Of a stretch of 10,251 nucleotides of DNA, positions 4,837 to 10,251 are shown piece after piece; within the stretch, counting starts at the first letter, position 1, and each line of letters starts with the position of its first letter. A program made the position numbers and the translations under genes. This DNA comes from Gammaproteobacteria bacterium (lineage in GTDB: Bacteria; Pseudomonadota; Gammaproteobacteria; Arenicellales; Spongiicolonaceae). The stretch lies in assembly GCA_007570945.1 (NCBI GenBank), contig RKSH01000021.1:1-10251 (forward strand), read 5' to 3'. The notes under the pieces were generated by a model that saw only the letters and a program-made list of their open reading frames with translations, had not been told where the DNA came from and did not search any database.

Positions 4837-5978
4837 GCGGCCTCACCGAATTCTTCCCCATCTTCCGCGCCGGCACCCACACCGGCGCCAACGGCCGCAC
4901 CGTCACCTTCAGCGGCGGCGATTTGGACGACATCGTGGAGCGGTACGACGCGGCCAACCCCGCCCCCTGCGTGATAAACCACGATGAATTGTACTCGCCC
5001 TTTGCCTACGCCCAGGTCGCGGAAATTAAAAACGACAACGGCGTGCTGATGGCGCGCTGCGATGCCGATTCGGTGGAGCCAAAATTCGCCGCGCTGGTGG
5101 AGAACAAAAATCTTTTCAACCGCAGCGTGCAGTTGCTGCCGGTGGAGGACGGCTGGCGCTTGGGCCATGTCGCATTCCTCGGCGCCGAGCCGCCGGCGGT
5201 GCAGGGCCTGGCGCCAATCCAAATGAGCGCCGTCGGCGTCACCTTCAGCGCCGACGACGCCTGGGCGCGGGTGAGCGAGGCCCACGGCATCGCCGCCATC
5301 TGGGCCGTGCTGAAAAAAATCACCGACAAGGTTTTCGGCGCCGACGGCGCCGAGAATCCGGTGAGCGATTTTGATTTGCAAGAAGCCCAGCGCCGTATTG
5401 GCCGGGCGCAAAAAGAGGCCGAAACCGAAACCGACAAAGAACAAGGGGGAGTCATGAACTACTCGCAAGAACAACTGGACGCGGCGGCCCGTCGCGCCGC
5501 CGCCGAGGCCGTCGCGGCCGAGAAGAAAAAATTCGCCGCCGAGCGCGCGGAGTTTGCCGCCGCGCAAAAACGCTCGCGCCTGGCGGAAATTCAAACCCGC
5601 ATCGACGGCTTGCTCGCCGATGGCCGGCTGCTGCCGGCGCAGGCTCCCGGTCTCGCGGAATTCGCCCTCCGCCTCCACGGCGCCGAGGCCTTTGAGTTCA
5701 CCCGCCCCACGGGCGAGGACGGCAATGCCGCGGTGGAAAAAGCGCGGCCGGCGGAGTTTGTTTTCTCCCTGCTGGAAAAAATGCCGCGCCAGGTTGAGCT
5801 TGGCCGGGAAGTCGGCGGCGAGGATGTCGGCAAGAAATTCGCCGTCGACCTCGATTCCGCCCAATCCATCCACGATGCCGCCCTGGCCTTCCAGAAATCC
5901 AAGGCCGATGCCGGCATCAAAATCCCCTTCGCCGCCGCCGTCCAGACGGTGGTCGCGCAAGCCAACGAAAAAAATTAG
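4833..5978 (+). CDS. Prohead protease with C-terminal scaffold domain (Mu gpI-like)
   Basis: A 381-residue protein. Residues 8-130 carry family hallmarks of Mu-type prohead proteases: FPIFRAGTHTGANGRTVTF, VINHDEL around His50, NRSVQLLP with Ser98, and GHVAFLGAEPPAVQGL at 111-126. His50 and Ser98 are possible catalytic residues by analogy with other phage head proteases; this is inference. Residues about 210-250 form a charged, alanine-rich helix (coiled coil), followed by a helical tail to 381, the usual make-up of a scaffold domain. The protease would cleave scaffold and itself after head assembly. The gene overlaps the endolysin by ATGA. An internal in-frame ATG with a strong SD at 5454 should give the scaffold alone, as Mu Z arises inside I. 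Confidence 0.9.
   Translation: MSGLTEFFPIFRAGTHTGANGRTVTFSGGDLDDIVERYDAANPAPCVINHDELYSPFAYAQVAEIKNDNGVLMARCDADSVEPKFAALVENKNLFNRSVQLLPVEDGWRLGHVAFLGAEPPAVQGLAPIQMSAVGVTFSADDAWARVSEAHGIAAIWAVLKKITDKVFGADGAENPVSDFDLQEAQRRIGRAQKEAETETDKEQGGVMNYSQEQLDAAARRAAAEAVAAEKKKFAAERAEFAAAQKRSRLAEIQTRIDGLLADGRLLPAQAPGLAEFALRLHGAEAFEFTRPTGEDGNAAVEKARPAEFVFSLLEKMPRQVELGREVGGEDVGKKFAVDLDSAQSIHDAALAFQKSKADAGIKIPFAAAVQTVVAQANEKN
5454..5978 (+). CDS. Internal in-frame start giving a separate scaffold protein (Mu gpZ-like)
   Basis: Codon 208 of the protease gene is an ATG (5454-5456) preceded by AAGGGGGAG (5443-5451), one of the strongest SD sequences in the window, four bases after the G run. Initiation here would give a 174-residue protein beginning MNYSQEQLDAAARRAAAEA, exactly at the boundary between the protease domain with its linker and the coiled-coil scaffold domain. 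Nested protease/scaffold pairs are known in Mu (I/Z) and lambda (C/Nu3). The linker just before it (about 185-206) is rich in Glu, Lys and Thr, as expected of a domain junction. Seen: SD and ATG at the boundary. Inferred: use of this start. Confidence 0.75.
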   Translation: MNYSQEQLDAAARRAAAEAVAAEKKKFAAERAEFAAAQKRSRLAEIQTRIDGLLADGRLLPAQAPGLAEFALRLHGAEAFEFTRPTGEDGNAAVEKARPAEFVFSLLEKMPRQVELGREVGGEDVGKKFAVDLDSAQSIHDAALAFQKSKADAGIKIPFAAAVQTVVAQANEKN

Positions 5979-5990
5979 GAGGAACACGCC

Positions 5991-6353
5991 ATGGCGTCCA
6001 AATATTTTCCGCTCACCATCGTCAAATACGATGCCGGCGCGGCCGTCAAGGCCAACCGCATCGTCAAGCTTTCCGCCGATGACCAGGTGGTGCATTCCAC
6101 CGCCGCCGGCGCCGACGCGCATATCGGCGTCACCGACCGCCCGGCCGAATCCGGCGCGGCCGTGGATGTCGCCTTGACCGGCATCGTCGCCGTGGAATTT
6201 GGCGCCGCCGTCAACCGCGGCGCGCAGGTGCAAAGCGATGCCGACGGCAAGGCCGCCCCGGCCGCCGACGGCGACCGCACCGTCGGCATCGCGCTGGAGA
6301 CCGCCGCCGCCGGCGACATCCGCCCCGTGCTTTTGTCGCCGGGAACGGTTTAA
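5991..6353 (+). CDS. Head decoration-like protein (DUF2190-like)
   Basis: A 120-residue protein beginning MASKYFPLTIVKYDAGAAVKANRIVKLS. It shows the features I associate with DUF2190/decoration proteins: short beta strands, a repeated pattern of VDVALTGIVAVEFGAAVNRGAQV (residues about 58-80) and GDRTVGIALETAAAGDIRPVLL near the end. These proteins sit between protease and capsid genes and are thought to cap or cement the capsid lattice. The SD AGGAGG lies eight bases before the ATG and overlaps the region just after the protease stop, matching a highly expressed structural gene. Confidence in the family is moderate to good, helped by position. Confidence 0.82.
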   Translation: MASKYFPLTIVKYDAGAAVKANRIVKLSADDQVVHSTAAGADAHIGVTDRPAESGAAVDVALTGIVAVEFGAAVNRGAQVQSDADGKAAPAADGDRTVGIALETAAAGDIRPVLLSPGTV

Positions 6354-6383
6354 TTTTTTCAACGCCAACTGGAGGACCAGACA

Positions 6384-7403
6384 ATGCCCCCCACCACCAA
6401 CACCCCCACCGGCGGCACGCCTTTTCCGTATGACCCGGTGCGCACCGCGGTGGTCATGTCGTACCGGATCGACGACATGATTGCCGACCGGGTGCTGCCG
6501 CCGACGGCGCCCATCGACACCGCGAAATTTTCCTACACAAAGTGGGATCGCGCCGATGCGTTCAAGGCTCCGGACGCCCGCCTCGGCCGCAAGGGCAAGG
6601 CCAGCGCCGTGGAGTTCGGCGGCAAGCAAATCGTGGATGAGTGCGAGCACTACGGTTTGACCGATTTTGTGCCGCAGGAAGACGTGGACAAGGCCGAGGT
6701 CAACCTGCGCCAAGGAGGCGTGGTCACCGACCCCGTCGCCAACGCCGCCATCGGCATCACCCATCTCTTGAAATTGTTGCGCGAAAAACGCGTCGCCGAC
6801 GCGGTTTTTGACACCGCGGCGTACACCGCCGCGTACAAGACCGCGGTTGCGAATGGCAGCCGTTTTGACGACGCCGGCAGCGATCCTTGGGGGTTGCTCG
6901 AGGGGGGCATGAAAACAATGCTCAAACGCCCAAATACAATCGTTTTCGGCCAGGAGGCATGGAGCGAATTTCGCCGTCATCCCAAAGTGTTGAAAGCGGT
7001 TCACGGCAATGACGGCGATGCCGGCCTCGCCAGCCGCAAGGCGGTGGCGGAAATCCTCGAGGTCAGCCAACTGCTGGTGGGTCAAACCCGCATCGACAAC
7101 GCCGCCGAGGGCCAGGCCGAAAACCTGGTCCGCGCCTGGGGCAAGTATGTCGCGATGCTGTACATCGACGGCGTCGGCACAAGCATGGGCGGCGAGGACC
7201 AGGCCAATCTGCCGCGAGGCCCGAACATGGAGCGGCAGGGTTTTGGCTTCACCGCGGTCTACAAGCCCCTCGGCGTGTACTCATCCATGCACGGCGGCCG
7301 CGGCATTGCCGGCGGCACCGAGGTGCTGGTGCGCGAGTCATGCAAAGAGGTTGTTTCCGGCGGCGACGGATTCGGCTACCTGTTGTCGACGGTGGTTGAC
7401 TGA
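6384..7403 (+). CDS. Major capsid protein
   Basis: A 339-residue protein placed directly after protease/scaffold and decoration genes, with a strong SD (GGAGG about 9 bases upstream). Features typical of phage capsid proteins are visible: an N-terminal segment ending in ADRVLPP, the YTKWDRADAF and DARLGRKGKASAVEFGG strands, a central helix-rich part (PNTIVFGQEAWSEFRRHPKV), then VSQLLVGQTRIDNAAEGQ and WGKYVAMLYID near residues 230-263. An HK97-type fold is the usual expectation but I infer it rather than see it. It does not look like Mu gpT, so the capsid lineage appears to differ from Mu itself and to fit B3-like or other Mu-type siphophages. The stop overlaps the next start by one base (TGATG). 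Confidence 0.87.
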   Translation: MPPTTNTPTGGTPFPYDPVRTAVVMSYRIDDMIADRVLPPTAPIDTAKFSYTKWDRADAFKAPDARLGRKGKASAVEFGGKQIVDECEHYGLTDFVPQEDVDKAEVNLRQGGVVTDPVANAAIGITHLLKLLREKRVADAVFDTAAYTAAYKTAVANGSRFDDAGSDPWGLLEGGMKTMLKRPNTIVFGQEAWSEFRRHPKVLKAVHGNDGDAGLASRKAVAEILEVSQLLVGQTRIDNAAEGQAENLVRAWGKYVAMLYIDGVGTSMGGEDQANLPRGPNMERQGFGFTAVYKPLGVYSSMHGGRGIAGGTEVLVRESCKEVVSGGDGFGYLLSTVVD

Positions 7404-7759
7404 TGTCCTCGCCGACCCAGGCCTGGCGCCTGGAGTGCAACTTCGCGCGCGCCGGCAAAACCCACCTTGCCGGCGAGGTGCTCACCGACCTCAGCGCCGA
7501 GGATTTGGATTGCCTCGGCGCCATGGCCGTGCCGGTTGAATCCGCCGACGGCGACAACGTCATCCCCATCGCCCCGGCCGCGCTGAGCGATGAGCAGTTG
7601 CAGGCGTGCGCGGATGTCGAGGATTTAATTTCCCAGGGCATCGCGGAAAAAACCGCCATCAAGGAAATTCGCGCCGGCGACCCGGCGCTGCCGGCGACGA
7701 AAACCATTCGGCGCTGGCTGGAAATTTACCGCGCGCCGGCCGCCGGTGAGGGCGAGTGA
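7403..7759 (+). CDS. Head-completion region protein, Mu gp35-like position, function unknown
   Basis: A 118-residue protein. The N-terminal half (WRLECNFARAGKTHLAGEVLTDLSAEDLDCLGAMAVPVE) resembles the small gp35/HI1506-type proteins that follow the capsid gene in Mu-like phages. The C-terminal half (about 60-112) is helical, with VEDLISQGIAEKTAIKEIRAG followed by TKTIRRWLEIYRA, which could be a small helix-turn-helix or HeH-like fold. The start overlaps the capsid stop (TGATG) and its own stop overlaps the next start (GTGA), so it belongs to the head/connector block. No catalytic motif is visible; a DNA- or connector-binding role is only a guess. Confidence 0.7.
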   Translation: MSSPTQAWRLECNFARAGKTHLAGEVLTDLSAEDLDCLGAMAVPVESADGDNVIPIAPAALSDEQLQACADVEDLISQGIAEKTAIKEIRAGDPALPATKTIRRWLEIYRAPAAGEGE

Positions 7760-8268
7760 CAACGGCGTACATCACCGTTGATGACCTCCTCGCCGGCGCG
7801 CGCAGCCGCGCCCGCCTGGCCGAGGCGGCGGCGCCGGACGACACGGATGTGGACGGCGAAATCCTCGCCGTCGCCCTCGCCGACGGCGACCTGAGCGCCC
7901 ACAATGCCGACACCCGCGCCGCGGCGCGGCAGGCGGCGGCGTGGGTGCGGGATGAGGTGGCCGCCGCCAACCGCATCGCCGCCGCGCACATCGAACCCCG
8001 CCACGGCGTCGTGGACGCCGCCACGGCGCCTGGCGGGCTTAAGGTGTACACCCTCGACATCGCGCGCTACCGCATTTTCGGCGGCGCGCCGGACAGCGAG
8101 GACGCGCGCCGCCACGACGCCGCCATGCTGTATTTCAAGGGCGTGGCCGCCGGGCGAGTTGATCTCAACCTGCCGGCCGCTGCGGCCGATGCCTCCCGCC
8201 CGGTGGCGCAGGTGAGCGCGCCCGCGCCCCACTTCGGCGACGGCGGCCTGGCCGGCGCCGGGTATTGA
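7756..8268 (+). CDS. Head-tail connector, Mu gp36-like (DUF1320 family)
   Basis: A 170-residue protein. The N-terminus TTAYITVDDLLAG, the central DVDGEILAVALADGDLSAH (about 33-51) and LDIARYRIFGGAPDSEDARRHDAAMLYFKGVAAGRV (about 99-134) match the DUF1320 pattern as I know it: a helical bundle with a conserved IARYRLYG-type segment. Such proteins are thought to form the head-completion ring below the portal. The start is a GTG at 7756 overlapping the previous stop (GTGA), with GGTGAGGGCGA just upstream; no ATG gives the family N-terminus. The last 35 residues are Ala/Pro/Gly-rich and probably disordered. Confidence 0.87.
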   Translation: MTTAYITVDDLLAGARSRARLAEAAAPDDTDVDGEILAVALADGDLSAHNADTRAAARQAAAWVRDEVAAANRIAAAHIEPRHGVVDAATAPGGLKVYTLDIARYRIFGGAPDSEDARRHDAAMLYFKGVAAGRVDLNLPAAAADASRPVAQVSAPAPHFGDGGLAGAGY

Positions 8269-8270
8269 CT

Positions 8271-8678
8271 ATGCGCATCGCCGAAATTATTTCCCGTCTC
8301 AAGGACCAGACGAATTTGGAGGTGAGCGGCGCCGCCGAGCTCGCCGCCGCCCAGGCCGACCGCCAGCGTGACGGCGCTTTTGTTTTTTACCAATCCGAAT
8401 CCGCCGGCGAGAACGCGCTGGACAACGCCGTGCGGCAGGTGCGGCGCATCATCATCGGCGTCGCCCTGGCGGTCAGCAACGCCCGGCGCCGCGGCGCCGA
8501 GGGCGTAGACGGCGTGGAAAGCGCACGTGCGGCGGTTATGCGCGCGCTGGTGGGGTGGACGCCTCCGGACGCCATACAGCCCGTCACCTTCACCTCCGGG
8601 CGCCTGGTGGGCTTTTCCAAGGCCACCCTGTGGTGGCTGGACGAATTCACCGTCACCGAATTTTTGTCGGCGGCTTAA
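8271..8678 (+). CDS. Tail terminator protein, Mu gp37-like position
   Basis: A 135-residue protein starting at ATG 8271, two bases after the connector stop; an in-frame TTG at 8265 would add two residues and is less likely. Family-like features are VRQVRRIIIGVALAVSNARRRGAEGVDGVESARAAVMRALVGWTPP (about 53-98) and GRLVGFSKATLWWLDEFTV near the C-terminus, the usual pattern of phage tail terminators. These form the ring that closes the finished tail and docks it to the head. Its place after the gp36-like protein and before the tail tube agrees. The SD is poor, so translation may depend on coupling. Confidence 0.8.
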   Translation: MRIAEIISRLKDQTNLEVSGAAELAAAQADRQRDGAFVFYQSESAGENALDNAVRQVRRIIIGVALAVSNARRRGAEGVDGVESARAAVMRALVGWTPPDAIQPVTFTSGRLVGFSKATLWWLDEFTVTEFLSAA

Positions 8679-8703
8679 AGCGGTTTTGCGCGAGGTAAAA
8701 ACC

Positions 8704-8892
8704 ATGGCCAAATCACCCAAAAACCCCGGCAAAAGCCGGGAATTGCCGGCCGATGCCGGCGCCGGCGCCGGCGCCGCCGAAACCTGGCCGGCCACCGGCG
8801 GGAGTTTTTTGCGCGACCCCGCCACCGGCGCCCTGACGCCCAACCCGGCCGACGATGCCGCGGCCGCCGAGGAGGAAAAAAACGATGATTAA
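8704..8892 (+). CDS. Small hypothetical protein between tail terminator and tail tube
   Basis: A 62-residue protein beginning MAKSPKNPGKSRELP. It has a low-complexity Ala-Gly stretch at about 18-24 and a segment WPATGGSFLRDPATGALTPN (about 28-47) like the GGxFxRDPxTGxL pattern seen in short proteins at this place in other phages. The C-terminus is acidic (AAAAEEEKNDD). GAGG lies eight bases before the ATG, and the last eight bases overlap the tail tube gene, which supports it as real. Function unknown; it may assist tail tube assembly. Confidence 0.65.
   Translation: MAKSPKNPGKSRELPADAGAGAGAAETWPATGGSFLRDPATGALTPNPADDAAAAEEEKNDD
8755..8772. repeat. Three tandem GCCGGC hexamers
   Basis: GCCGGC is repeated three times without interruption and encodes the Ala-Gly linker of the 62-residue protein. 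Length change by slippage in steps of six would keep the frame. GCCGGC is also common as a single hexamer throughout the window. Confidence 0.8.
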
Positions 8893-9826
8893 ATTTCGCA
8901 AAAAATTGCTGCTGGCGAAGCTCGAGGCGGTTGCCGGCAACCCCCAAAATTTGGCCGCCGCCGACGCCGTCCTCGCCGGCAACATCGAGTTGACCCCCCT
9001 CGCCGGCGACACCGTCAGCCGCGAGTTGGAGCGGCCGTACTACGCGGCCAACGAGGTCATCCACGTCAACCCGCACCACACCCTGGCGTTTCGCGTGGAG
9101 CTCGCCGGCAGCGGCGCCGCCGCCACGCCGCCGGCCTGGGGCAGGCTGCTGCGCGCCTGCGGCTTTGCCGAAACCATCACCGCCAACACCCGGGTGGACT
9201 ACACCCCGGTCAGCGCCGGCGAGTCCACCATCACCCTCGGCCTCAACATAGACGGGCAACTGCACACTCTGCACGGCGCGCGCGGCACTTTCAATCTCGA
9301 GGCCGGCGCCAACCAAATTCCCTATTTGAATTTCACCTTCACCGGCCGTTACAACGCGCCGGTCGCGCGCGCGCAAGTGGCGAATCCTGATTATTCAGGG
9401 TTTAAGGCGCCGCTGGTCGGCTCCAACGCCAACACCCCGACGTTCTCGCTGTTCGGCACCGCGCTGGACGTTTCAGCGTACTCCTACGAGCACGGAAACG
9501 AGGTGGTGCACCGCGAGTTAATCGGCGCCAGCCCGGACGTCATCATCACCAACCGCGCCCCGTCGTTCCAGGTGACCCTGGACCACCCGGGATACGGCGC
9601 GCTGAATTTAATCACCAAAACCAAGGACGGCGACACCGGCGCGTTGCAAATCAACCACGGCGTCGGCGCCGGCAAAATCATCGAGGTGGCCGCGCCCAAG
9701 GTGCAAATTTCCGCCGCCCCCACCCTGAGCGAGGCCGATGGCGCCGCCCAGTACCAACTCACGCTGGCGGCGCTGCCGAGCAACGCCGCCGCCGGCAACG
9801 ACGAAATCAAAATCACCACCAAATAA
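8885..9826 (+). CDS. Tail tube protein (siphovirus-type)
   Basis: A 313-residue protein from ATG 8885; the SD GGAGG lies inside the preceding gene about nine bases upstream, and an upstream extension of ten residues has no SD. The N-terminus (MIKFRKKLLLAKLEAVAGNPQNLAAADAVLAGNIELTPLAG) and the phrases ERPYYAANEVIHVN, AWGRLLRACGFAETI and YTPVSAGESTITLGLNIDGQLHTLHGARGTFNLEAGA are typical of phage tail tube proteins: predominantly beta, with the GARGTF strand. At 313 residues it is much longer than the Mu-type tube (about 120), and no sheath gene precedes it, which argues for a non-contractile tail. The last about 55 residues may be an extra surface domain. Confidence 0.87.
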   Translation: MIKFRKKLLLAKLEAVAGNPQNLAAADAVLAGNIELTPLAGDTVSRELERPYYAANEVIHVNPHHTLAFRVELAGSGAAATPPAWGRLLRACGFAETITANTRVDYTPVSAGESTITLGLNIDGQLHTLHGARGTFNLEAGANQIPYLNFTFTGRYNAPVARAQVANPDYSGFKAPLVGSNANTPTFSLFGTALDVSAYSYEHGNEVVHRELIGASPDVIITNRAPSFQVTLDHPGYGALNLITKTKDGDTGALQINHGVGAGKIIEVAAPKVQISAAPTLSEADGAAQYQLTLAALPSNAAAGNDEIKITTK

Positions 9827-9836
9827 CGGAGGAGCC

Positions 9837-10190
9837 ATGTTCCAACTCGCCGACCAAAACACCGTCTTTGATTATCCCGTCCAAGTGGACGTCCCCGGCC
9901 CCGGCGGCCGGCCGTTGCGCCAGACCTTCACCGCCCACTTCCGCCTCCTGCCCGCCGACGAGTTGAAGGACTTGACCGAGGACGGCGTTGGCGACGCGGT
10001 TTTCTTGAAGCGCATCCTCGCCGGCTGGGACGACATCACCGACGCCGACGGCAAGCCGCTGAAGTGCACCGACGCGAACATCGAGAAACTTGCCGCCATC
10101 GGCTACTTCGCGGCCGCCGTCGGCCGCGCCTACTCCTCCTTTGCCATGGGCCTGCCGGCAAAAAACTCCGCGCCGCCGCGCGTGCACTGA
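9837..10190 (+). CDS. Tail assembly chaperone, zero-frame product (lambda gpG-like role)
   Basis: A 117-residue protein starting at ATG 9837 with a near-ideal SD (CGGAGGAG about 4-8 bases before). It reads as a small acidic cytosolic protein: NTVFDYPVQVDVPGPGGRPLRQTFTAHFRLLPADELKDL, then FLKRILAGWDDITDADGKPL and a helical end. This is a common pattern for chaperones encoded between tail tube and tape measure genes, which coat the tape measure protein during tail building. A canonical slippery heptamer spans codons 108-110, and the -1 frame stays open to the window edge, so two products are expected as with lambda G and GT. Confidence 0.85.
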   Translation: MFQLADQNTVFDYPVQVDVPGPGGRPLRQTFTAHFRLLPADELKDLTEDGVGDAVFLKRILAGWDDITDADGKPLKCTDANIEKLAAIGYFAAAVGRAYSSFAMGLPAKNSAPPRVH

Positions 10191-10209
10191 TTGCCTGTGG
10201 CGGCGGCGC
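10160..10209 (+). promoter_or_regulatory. Programmed -1 frameshift signal: slippery A AAA AAC and downstream hairpin
   Basis: The heptamer A AAA AAC at 10160-10166 lies in the exact X XXY YYZ register of the chaperone gene (codons AAA 10161-10163, AAC 10164-10166). Three bases later GCGCCGCCGC (10170-10179) is perfectly complementary to GCGGCGGCGC (10200-10209), a 10-bp GC stem with a 20-base loop that could pause the ribosome. The 3-base gap is shorter than the usual 5-9, so the lowest pairs may be open in the ribosome. Confidence 0.8.
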
Positions 10210-10251
10210 TGACGAGATTGACCAGGATGCCGCGGCGTTTGGCATCGATGT
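10166..10251 (+). CDS. -1 frame extension of the tail assembly chaperone (lambda T-like), partial
   Basis: After a -1 slip at the A AAA AAC heptamer the reading continues as LRAAARALIACGGGADEI followed by DQDAAAFGID, open to the last base of the window. An Ala-rich helix followed by an acidic segment and an AAFGI ending resembles the extension domains of G-T chaperones. It has no start codon or SD of its own, which fits expression only by frameshifting. Its stop and the expected tape measure gene lie beyond the window. Confidence 0.7.

Noticed and set aside
6310..6359. Possible rightward terminator after the decoration gene (CCGGCGAC pairing with GTCGCCGG, T run at 6354-6359).
   Set aside because: The loop is 17 bases, most of the stem is coding, and the T run is 11 bases from the stem. 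Stopping before the capsid gene would also make little sense.
4794..7085. A 763-codon open frame on the minus strand.
   Set aside because: It lies opposite protease, decoration and capsid genes that have SD sequences, family motifs and tight coupling. Its protein is low-complexity and rich in Gly, His and Ala, as expected for the antisense of GC-rich codons.
1..10251. CRISPR array, tRNA, rRNA or host genes.
   Set aside because: No regularly spaced repeats, no cloverleaf-like segment and no non-phage gene were seen on either strand by eye.

Overview
The window is a stretch of late genes from a tailed (pro)phage. It is GC-rich, roughly two-thirds by eye, with scattered A and T runs, Shine-Dalgarno (SD) sequences of the AGGAGG type and very tight gene packing. 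The head genes match the order and families of Mu-like transposable phages: a gp27-like small terminase, a large terminase, a gp29-like portal, a gpI/Z-like protease-scaffold, a capsid, then genes in the positions of Mu 35, 36 and 37. No sheath gene follows. Instead there is a long tail tube gene and a tail assembly chaperone with a -1 frameshift site. This suggests a long non-contractile (siphovirus-type) tail on a Mu-like head module. The host is probably a Gram-negative bacterium with a GC-rich genome; nothing here fixes the genus, and no host gene or attachment site is visible.

Layout. Positions 1-3983 hold a leftward operon, read from right to left: a two-helix membrane protein (holin candidate), a small coiled-coil/one-helix protein (XhlA-like), small terminase, large terminase, and a portal cut by the window edge. 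Positions 4360-10251 hold a rightward operon: an M15 peptidase endolysin, protease with an internal scaffold start, a head decoration-like protein, major capsid, gp35-like, gp36-like, tail terminator, a 62-residue protein, tail tube, and the tail assembly chaperone, whose -1 frame extension runs off the window. Neighbouring genes overlap by 1-8 bases or lie a few bases apart almost throughout, so translational coupling is likely.

The non-coding stretch of about 375 bases between the operons (3984-4359) is the most unusual part. Both operons start with a candidate lysis gene, and both leaders have the same layout in the direction of transcription: a GC hairpin, a T run, a 29-base element of the form G8-CGC-NNN-GCG-CCCC-TG-A6, a gap of 27 or 28 bases, then an ATG in the loop of a hairpin whose stem covers the SD or SD-like bases. 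Between the leaders lie a perfect 16-bp inverted repeat with 62 bases inside, next to a textbook leftward intrinsic terminator (a candidate structured small RNA), and an AT-rich block with an operator-like dyad where divergent promoters could sit. I read this as a shared control region setting the timing of lysis and late genes. That reading is inference; the repeats and spacings are directly visible.

How the genes work together: small and large terminase with portal package DNA; protease, scaffold, capsid and decoration protein build the head; gp36-like and tail terminator proteins join head to tail; tube protein and frameshifted chaperone build the tail; endolysin and the membrane proteins release the virions.
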